Source: Chrysochromulina tobinii
Taxonomy: Eukaryota; Haptophyta; Prymnesiales; Chrysochromulinaceae
Direction of reading: 5' to 3'
NCBI GenBank assembly: GCA_001275005.1
Contig: JWZX01002700.1
Coordinates: forward strand, 1-33,658
DNA: 33,658 bases
Positions 27,036-33,658 of this stretch are shown here, one piece after another. The position numbers were made by a program, and so were the translations under genes. The notes under the pieces are model-generated. The model did no database searches and had not been told where the DNA came from. It saw nothing but the letters and a program-made list of their open reading frames with translations. The first letter of the stretch is position 1. Every line of letters begins with the position of its first letter.

Positions 27036-28259
27036 ATGGACCCTACCTGTGTCGTGGGCTGGCTCCGGAAGAACCATGTCGGAAATGCCTTCGGCAGCGG
27101 CGCGAGGACCCGCTTCTTCACGTCGGAGGGCTTCCACGTGAAGTACTACGCTGACGACAGGCGCAAGACGATCAAGGGCTACTTTGACCTGCGCAACGTG
27201 GTCTCAATCGCACCGACTCCGCCCGCGGAGGCGCCCGACGCAGTCACCCTGCAGATCGCCGAGGGATCAGCCACGCGCATCAAGAAGACGTTGGTCGTCT
27301 CCTTTTCCGACGACCCGGCTGCGCGCGTGCAGTGGCTCCTTGCATGGTGCTCGGCGGTCAACGACCACACGCTCGTGGACGCGGCGCTACATTCGTACAT
27401 CACGCCGTCGACGGCCGAGCGCTTCAACGCGACCTTCGCTGCGCAGCGCGGCATCGGCTCGACGCGCAGCTTGTTCAGCAAGCAACTCACAGGTGCGGGG
27501 CTACTCAGCCCACGCTTGTCGGTGTCGGCGGCGGAGCTTGCTGACGAGTCGACGCTCGACACACCGCGCAACTCCGCGCCGGCATCGCCGCAGCAGTCGT
27601 ATGAAGTTACTGTGCCTGAGGGTGCGCGCGAGGGCGATCAGCTTAAGATGACGCTACCGACAGGGATCTCGACGATCCTCACAGTACCCGACGGCGCCGT
27701 GCCGGGCTCCACGTTAACATTCGAGCTGCCTCCGGAAGCAACGGCCGAGAGCAGAATCGAGGCGGCCAACAGGGCGGCCGAGGTAGAGGGGAAGGCCGCT
27801 GTCCATATCCAGGCTCACGTCCGCGGCAGGTCAGACCGAAAGCAGTCGACCACGCTCAAGGCTGACGCACGCGCCACCGGCGCCATAGCGGGCGCACCCG
27901 CAGATCCAATCTCACCGTCCAAGTCCGCAGATCCAATCTCACCGTCCAAGTCCGCAGATCCAATCTCACCGTCCAAGTGGGAGGTGCGAAGTCCCCTCAG
28001 GGAGCCGCCCGCCGCGCCTGCCGAGGCCCAGACGGACTCGTCCACGCCTGCGGAAGCACGCACGCTGCTTCAGACCTATCAGGCGTCGCCCAACACGGCG
28101 CGCGTGTTCGAGGTAGCCGCGATCAAGCTGCAGTCAGTGATGCGCGGCAACGCCGACCGGAAGCAATCTGCGAAGCTCAGGGCGGCGCGGCCGACGTCCG
28201 ACCCATCGTCGGCCAACGAGGCGAAGGTCGAGCAGGCCTTTGGCTGCCGTACGTCGTAG
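27036..28259 (+). CDS. PH-domain protein with IQ motifs
   Basis: The first ATG in the frame is 27036, giving 407 residues. Residues about 5-125 form a pleckstrin-homology-like domain: VVGWLRKNHVGN at the first strand, RTRFFTSEGFHVKYYADD, KTIKGYFDLRNVVSI, and the closing helix with an invariant-type Trp in ARVQWLLAWCSAVN. Residues about 185-235 hold a two-part VPEG-type repeat (VTVPEGAREGDQL; LTVPDGAVPGSTL), common in haptophyte proteins as far as I recall. Two IQ calmodulin-binding motifs follow (HIQAHVRGRSDRK at about 266-278 and KLQSVMRGNADRK at about 370-382), separated by a disordered linker with three nine-residue repeats. PH domains bind phosphoinositides or proteins, and IQ motifs bind calmodulin or EF-hand light chains. 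A Ca-responsive membrane adaptor is a fair inference; the partner is unknown. Confidence 0.78.
   Translation: MDPTCVVGWLRKNHVGNAFGSGARTRFFTSEGFHVKYYADDRRKTIKGYFDLRNVVSIAPTPPAEAPDAVTLQIAEGSATRIKKTLVVSFSDDPAARVQWLLAWCSAVNDHTLVDAALHSYITPSTAERFNATFAAQRGIGSTRSLFSKQLTGAGLLSPRLSVSAAELADESTLDTPRNSAPASPQQSYEVTVPEGAREGDQLKMTLPTGISTILTVPDGAVPGSTLTFELPPEATAESRIEAANRAAEVEGKAAVHIQAHVRGRSDRKQSTTLKADARATGAIAGAPADPISPSKSADPISPSKSADPISPSKWEVRSPLREPPAAPAEAQTDSSTPAEARTLLQTYQASPNTARVFEVAAIKLQSVMRGNADRKQSAKLRAARPTSDPSSANEAKVEQAFGCRTS
27900..27978 (+). repeat. Three 27-bp in-frame repeats
   Basis: Three near-identical copies of a 27-bp unit encode (S/P)ADPISPSK in the linker between the IQ motifs. SPSK is a plausible proline-directed kinase site, so the copies could be repeated phosphorylation sites. 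Confidence 0.9.
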
Positions 28260-29104
28260 GCGACCTCTCATGACGACCTCTCGTTGCGCGTCGACAGATA
28301 GAATCAGAGCGTAGACCAGCCAGAACGAGAACGAGCGATATGAGCCGAGCGTGGCATGCACATGGGTGTGCACTTTCCCCGGCCTTATCTGTGAGTGTGG
28401 AGGCGCTGTGCAACCCACAGCCGATGCGCTGTGGGAGTTCATGTGGGAGAACACGATGTACCTGTGGACACCGTGTGCGATGAATTGCCTCTGTTCGCGC
28501 TGCCGACTCTTTCGACCTCCGGTGCCACCACTTTCCGCAGTCCGAGAGTCGTGGGCACCGCTCTACTCTCTCGACCGTGCGGTAGACGAAAAGCGGCGCG
28601 AAACCGAAAGACACCTCCACGAAAGTGAAAAGAAACCCCCTGTCCCCGCCTTTCACGCTCGTCGCCACTCGGTCGCTCCGAGCACTAACGTCGTAACCTT
28701 ACATTACGCGGTCGATCCGCCGGGCCTCGTTACACCGTAAGGCGGTAACGTGGGGGGGCCTGTGGAGGCCCCGGGCCCGGCTGTACCGCGCGCCCGTCCC
28801 TGCGTCCCAGCTCCATCGAGCTGCCTCTTACAACCCGGACCGCCTTGAGCGGGAGGGGCTCTTCGACTCCCTGTCACTCATGCTCACATCATGTTGGTTT
28901 AGGTCTTTAGGACTCGCTGCCGTTTTAGCTGCCGTCGGTGACACATGCATGTATGCAGGATGCATCAACGCGATGCGTGTGCAATCGGAGCAGCTGACTC
29001 GGAGGTGCTTACTGCTTGCGTGCTTGGCTTCCGATGGGCGGCTGGAAGGTCGAGTCCTTGGCCGGGATTGAGAGGCAGCCCAAGAACGGCGTCTGCTGCC
29101 ACGG
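28260..29104. other. Intergenic region between convergent genes
   Basis: It holds the 3' flanks of the PH-IQ gene and the SLATT gene. A G/C-rich hairpin (GGGGCCT-GTGG-AGGCCCC) lies near 28754-28771. Frames at 28351-28740 and 28880-29259 (plus) have no recognisable domain and mixed codon use; I do not call them. Confidence 0.45.
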
Positions 29105-32021
29105 CTAATTCATGGAGGGAGCGCGATGGGACGTGGCGCTCAACTCGGTCAACGACTCCTTACCCTGAAGAGAGCCTCCTTGTGATCCGAGGATGCCCCC
29201 GGGCGCCTTCGGATCTACTAGACCACCGGGCTGTTTTGCTGCTAGAGAAAGCCGGTTAGCAGTCGAGTTCCACGCTTGCCGTTCGTCGGAGATGATCGAC
29301 TCTCCGGTCTCAATGAGAGTCGAGATGTTATCGATGCCTGCCCTCTCGACGTCCGTGAGCACATCCCACCAAGAGAGCAACTTCTTCATGGAACGCACGG
29401 CTCGCGTGTACCGCTCAATCTTCTTGGAGATATCTGAAAATTCAGACCAGGAGATTAGTGCACTGCAGACGATGATGACGATGATCACCGCAATAGTTTG
29501 GTTCAAGTAGGCAAGCAACGCCCCGCTCGCGGTAAGGGAAAGCTCCACAACCCTCGTCCAGAAACGTATGCGAGTGTACACTGGCAGACGCTTCTGATAG
29601 AACGTCATCATGTGCTGCAAGCGGAGTTGAAGGTATGCTTCGGGCTTGAGCGGGGAGTGGTGATCGTCGCTGATGGGCACCGTCTTTGCTTTCTTCACTT
29701 GAAATTGGTGGTGCTTGTACACACTCGGTGCCCACCGCCGCTCCAGGTCGGTTGTTTGCAAGTCGGCGGCGCTGACTAACTCTTCGCGCCATGCATTAAT
29801 CGCCGCGCAGAGCTCGATCTCGGGCCGGGCATTGTCAGAGATGGACTGCGAGCACAACATAAGTGGAGTACAATTCTTCAGCCTTCAAGCAGAGTTCAAT
29901 CTCTTCCAAAATTCAGGGGAGTTGGAATTCGAAGTTGGAATAGCTGAACGTCAGACTGAGCTCACCTGTTGGAAGCGGCCGACACGCGCCCGGTACATCC
30001 ATATAGTTGCCTCCATTGAGCAGGCCATCGAACGCAGCTGGTGCCATCGCCTCGTAGGATTAAGGAGGGAGTCAAGCCCAGAGAGGACAGTGATGAAAGT
30101 GGCAAGCCCATAGAGTGCATGTTGCAATTGGGTGCTGGGGAACACGAGCAAAAGGTTGCCAATTATGATGATGGTCACGCTGATGACGAGATGCATGAAA
30201 AAGATCAACTTGGAGCGCAATTTGTACTTGTTTGCGTTCATCATCGCCCCATCGAACTCGCACCATGCGCTGCGCAGGAGCAGGAGCCCTTGGTAGCTTG
30301 TCTCGTTGGGAAGACGGTCCAGCTTCACGAGCTCGCCAACCAGTCGAAAAGCGCCATCGATATCGTGCAAGTTCACGTGATGAAAGTTACGCCCATTGAG
30401 GATTGTACGAATGTGTACGGACAAAGCCGTGATGTTGTCGGCGTAATAGCTCATCATGGAAGTCACCCCAGCAGCAGCAGCCTCTTGTTTGACGCTCGCA
30501 GGGAGAAGCTCCCAAGCATCTAAAAAGAACCGGGTGGCGAGCCATAGTGCAGTTTGATTGATTTGCTGCACCGTAGCCGGCGCAAATTTGCCGTCGTGCG
30601 TTGCACCTCGACCCTCCTCGGCTCTCTGAATCGCCTCGTGGAGATACACGAGTTTGCGCCCTTTGGCGCCTTGGTGCGTCTCCGTATTGCGAATGTCGCC
30701 GTCGCCAAAGAGCACATCGTGAAAGTAGGAGATGCTCATCGAGTCAAATGTTTCCGCAACACCCGCCTCAAGCAGACTCATGCAATGCTTCTCGTATGCC
30801 ACCTTAGCCGCGGAAATGAGCATCTCGCGGTCGGTCGCCTCAATCAGGGGGCGATCACGCATGTCGAGGAAGAGTAGTGGCGAGCCGCTGAGCATGGTTT
30901 CCATCGCAACGCCAAGGCTGGACGCGTGCTGTGTCGCCTTGTCGAGACTAGGTTTGTCAGAATGCCCCGTTTTGATTGTGAGGCAAGGCAGAGTCTCTGC
31001 CAGGTAGCGAAGAAGCTCGTTCATCAATCTGTTGAATGGTTTTTTATCGCCCAAGCGCTCTCTTTTAGGATGGATCGTGTCCACCACAAGATAGATCATT
31101 GCATTAGGATCCAGGTCGGTGTGATAAATAGGAACTTCATCGTCGAACTTGGCATGAACAAGCTCAAGGATCTTGCGGTCACGCTGGCGCCATGCACGTG
31201 AAGCCCGGCGAACGCCTCGCCATACGGATGTCTCATCCGGGTTTTGATACAACTTTGAAATACTTGCCGTTGTAGAGAGGACAGTGAAGGGTGGTTCTCT
31301 GCCCCAGGTTGAGCGGTGGACGGAGAACATTCGCGTGAGCGAGCTGGAGAGCATGCAGGTATTCGGGCATGCGCTGCACAAGACGAACGCATTAGTCTGC
31401 GCAGCGAGTGGCAGGATGACGGTTGCCATAAAGTGGTCTAGCATTTCGATCGCCTGCCGCTCTTCATCAGGTCCTGCAAATGGGCCTCGACGAGGCATCA
31501 GGCCCGCATCGGCTTTCCCCAAGGCCGCTAACTCGCCTAAAATTTCATTAGTGACGTAGTCGGTTGACCCTTGTGAAACGAGCAAGTTGATGACCAGCTT
31601 TGGTCGCGGGATCTCAAGTGCGTCGAGCATCTTCTGCAGGCTCGCACTACTGCCTGAGATAAGTTCAGCCTGAGAGTTGGTAAGGAAGAGCAGCCGCTTG
31701 CGACCGCCGCCACCGTCGTCAGGAACCTCCTCGGTCATATTAACTGCGAACTCAGTTGACGGTCAGACTCGATCAGAGGGCCGTTGGATCAGCAAGGGTC
31801 AGCAGATGGCTCAAAGTCGCAACGCAAGGAGTGGGGGATGACGTACACATGGTCCTTGCCTTTATCATCTGCAGCTGCTCGCGCGAGAGATCCTCCTCTT
31901 CGTCGCCAGCAATCGTCGAAGCAGCATCGCCGTGAGCATCGCCAACCTCAGCTGCTTCAATGGGGTATACTTTGTCAGCTGCCCGTAAGAAGGCTGCTCG
32001 CGCTGCTCGGGGAGCTTCCAT
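29105..32021 (-). CDS. Diverged SLOG/LSDAT-like protein with two SLATT membrane modules
   Basis: Three exons: 32021-31847, 31743-29966 and 29845-29105. The introns are 103 nt (donor GTACGT) and 120 nt (donor CAG/GTGAGC); both splice in frame to give 897 residues. An alternative start is ATG 31738. Residues about 70-400 resemble the LSDAT/SLOG domain of TRPM channels (RPKLVINLL; VILPLAAQTNAFVLCSACPNTCMLSSSL; IKTGHSDKPSLDKATQHASS), but the glycine-rich nucleotide loop is not evident. A SLATT-type two-helix module follows (about 560-645): NKYKLRSKLIFFMH, helices at about 571-592 and 598-616, then NPTRRWHQLRSMACSMEATI. A second one is at about 725-820: YLQLRLQHMMTFYQKRLPVY, helices at about 748-785, KKIERYTRAVRSMKKLLSWW, DERQAWN. 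SLOG and SLATT were described as sensor and pore-like effector modules of nucleotide-linked conflict systems. Function here is inferred. Confidence 0.72.
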
Positions 32022-32192
32022 TGACTGCAGTCGCACAGGCGGTCCGGAGTTGCTCTTGTCGCTTTGCGCAGGCTTCGTCGAACTTCCGAGGCGAGCCTGC
32101 CATTCACAATGAGAAAAGAGGGGCTGCTTCCCCGGTCTACAGTACTTTCGCCCCCTGCCCACCGGCAGGGACTATCTTAAGAACTAGGATTC

Positions 32193-33658
32193 CTACCGGA
32201 CCGCGGACGAGAAAACCCCGCCAACTCTGAATTTCCGGACCTCCCGGGCACGCGCGCCGACATCGCGTGCGCCGACGCTTGGGTTGTCGTGCTTGACGAG
32301 GGCGGCGAGGATGGCGCGCCGCAAATCTTCATCGCTCACGCCGCTCATGCTGGGCGACTCGCCGTTCTCGGTGCTGCCGCCTGCATGCGCTGCATCGGCG
32401 TGAGTCCCGGCGGCACCCCTGCTGTCGGCCTTGCTGTCGGCCTTGCTGTCGGCTGCGTCAGCGCCGGCGGCCGACGGCTCGGCGGCGGCGCTCTCCGTCG
32501 TACCGCCGAGGAGCCACGACGACCACGTCTCTTCGGGCTTCGAGGTCTCCTGCGCCGCCGCCGGTGCGGCGGCGGCCGCAGTGGCGGCCGCATCGGCGGC
32601 CGCAGCGGCGGGGTCGGTGGGCGGCGTCCGTTTGATCTTCATCGCGTGCGGCGCGACCGCGTGGCTCGCAATCCACTTGTGGATTTCGTGCCGGATGAGC
32701 GATGCGGCCGCCCGCCCGACCGGTAGCCCGAGGGAGACGCCGACGTCGAGGGAGATCTCCGAGTCGATCGCCATCTCGAGTTTCGGCATGGCGGCAAAGG
32801 AGAGGAGCACGTGCCCCATGTCGCTCGGGAAGGAGAGCGACATCTCGCCCTGGATCGTCATGGTGCTCACCCGTACGAGTAGCTTGAAGGGGACGAGGGC
32901 GGCACGCCCCTCGAGGCACATCTCCATGCGCCATGACGGGGCGAAGGACACTGTCCACTGGGAGGCCTCCAAGCTTGTCCAGCTGAGCAGCTGCAGCTGG
33001 GGGGCGTCCGACGGGATGCTCGGGAATGAGCACTTGACGTACCTGTGACACGGAATGCGCGCGCGCACCGCCCAGAAGAGATCAGCTCGAGATGCAATCG
33101 GGGACAATCACATTCAATCACGGCAATCACATGCCATCTGCATGCCACCGTGGCATGCAATCTGCAGGCCATCCGCGTGCCATCGTAGCATCTCTGTACG
33201 CACCGCACAGCCTGGATCTGCTCGAGCTTTCCAATGGCCTTCTCCATCATCTTACCCATCTTGAGCTCATATTTGAGGAGCATGCGCGGGTTGAGCAGGA
33301 GTGCCTGGAACATAGCGCGCACGCACTGGCTCCACTCGCTTGAGATCTCTCGGGCTGAGCGCAGCTCCTCCTCGGTGGCACTGAGCTGCGCAGCGAGCGT
33401 CGCGACTTGCCTGCGCAGCTGCTGCACGAGCGCACCGTCGGGCGATGGCTCCGCACAGAAGCTTCCCAAGGCCGAGCTGTAGGCGAGCCCTGAACCCCCA
33501 GGGCCGCCACTGCCGCCGCCCATCGCCGCTCCTATTGACGCCGCGCCCTCGGCGCCGGCCTCAGTGGAGGCGTGGGTGGCGTGGTGGAGCCAGTCGGCAC
33601 CATCGGCGCCGTGTCGGGCTCCTTCGGCGCCATGCGCAGCATCACTCGCGTCGCTCTG
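32193..33658 (-). CDS. Coiled-coil plus SMP-like lipid-binding protein (5' end beyond window)
   Basis: The upstream exon runs from the right edge to 33204 with no stop. A 161-nt intron (33043-33203, donor GTGCGT, acceptor CACAG) splices in frame to the last exon (33042-32193). The N-terminal visible part is Ala/Gly/His-rich. Next come a coiled coil (LVQQLRRQVATLAAQLSATEEELRSAREI) and a helical stretch (ALLLNPRMLLKYELKMGKMMEKAIGKLEQIQ). After the splice, the sequence resembles an SMP domain, the lipid-transfer fold of ER contact-site proteins such as MMM1, TEX2 and PDZD8: VKCSFPSIPSDAPQL, LVPFKLLVRVSTMTIQGEMSLSF, LLSFAAMPKLEMAIDSEISL and a closing helix before VAPHAMKI. The tail is Ala-rich with DSKADSKADS repeats and ends in an EDLRRAILAAL helix. 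The SMP call rests on pattern only. Confidence 0.6.

Noticed and set aside
28351-28740. 129-residue frame MACTWVCTFPGLICEC
   Set aside because: No domain, mixed codon use, and located in the 3' flank of two convergent genes.

Overview
The window looks like nuclear DNA of a unicellular eukaryotic alga, most likely haptophyte-like. That placement is an inference, not a database result. It rests on very GC-rich coding sequence with strong G/C third positions, short GT-AG introns (about 103-161 nt), Pro-rich extracellular linkers, large multi-domain fusion proteins, and domain types familiar from haptophyte gene sets (an SHRW-type TIR-like protein, SLATT proteins, VPEG-type repeats). There are no operons, Shine-Dalgarno signals, rRNA genes or convincing tRNAs.

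Layout. Left end: a partial minus-strand gene for a secreted or surface protein with DNRLRE/CBM96-like domains (1-1281). A full-length paralogue lies at 7249-9981 on the plus strand. Between them sit a minus-strand basic/Pro-rich hypothetical gene (2640-3437) and, divergent from it across 110 bp, an intronless fusion of a YheT/ABHD-type alpha/beta hydrolase with a MATE transporter (3548-6673). Next come a probable plastid-targeted membrane protein (10974-12053, minus) and, divergent from it, a 1713-residue protein joining a split SKP1 fold, an F-box, ankyrin repeats and three copies of a NUP98-type motif (12261-17402).

Middle: a coiled-coil protein with four exact 49-residue (7 x 7) repeats (18379-20474, minus, with one frame break). 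Upstream of it is an eight-pass membrane protein with a cytosolic TIR-like domain and a C-terminal small beta-barrel (21105-23546, minus). Then an unrecognised 664-residue gene (23965-25959, minus) lies between two perfect 89-bp direct repeats.

Right end: a PH-IQ protein (27036-28259, plus), a three-exon gene for a diverged SLOG/LSDAT-like domain plus two SLATT two-helix membrane modules (29105-32021, minus), and a partial gene with a coiled coil and an SMP-like lipid-transfer domain (32193-33658, minus, runs off the edge).

The genes do not form a metabolic pathway. Two themes stand out. One is gene fusion: hydrolase-MATE, SKP1-F-box-ankyrin and SLOG-SLATT-SLATT. The other is membrane-linked signalling of the kind associated with nucleotide-sensing or conflict systems (TIR-like and SLOG-SLATT genes about 6 kb apart). 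Three genes carry reading-frame breaks. One break sits in a homopolymer and looks like a base-calling error. One is a templated inverted insertion and looks like a real mutation. The third is unresolved.
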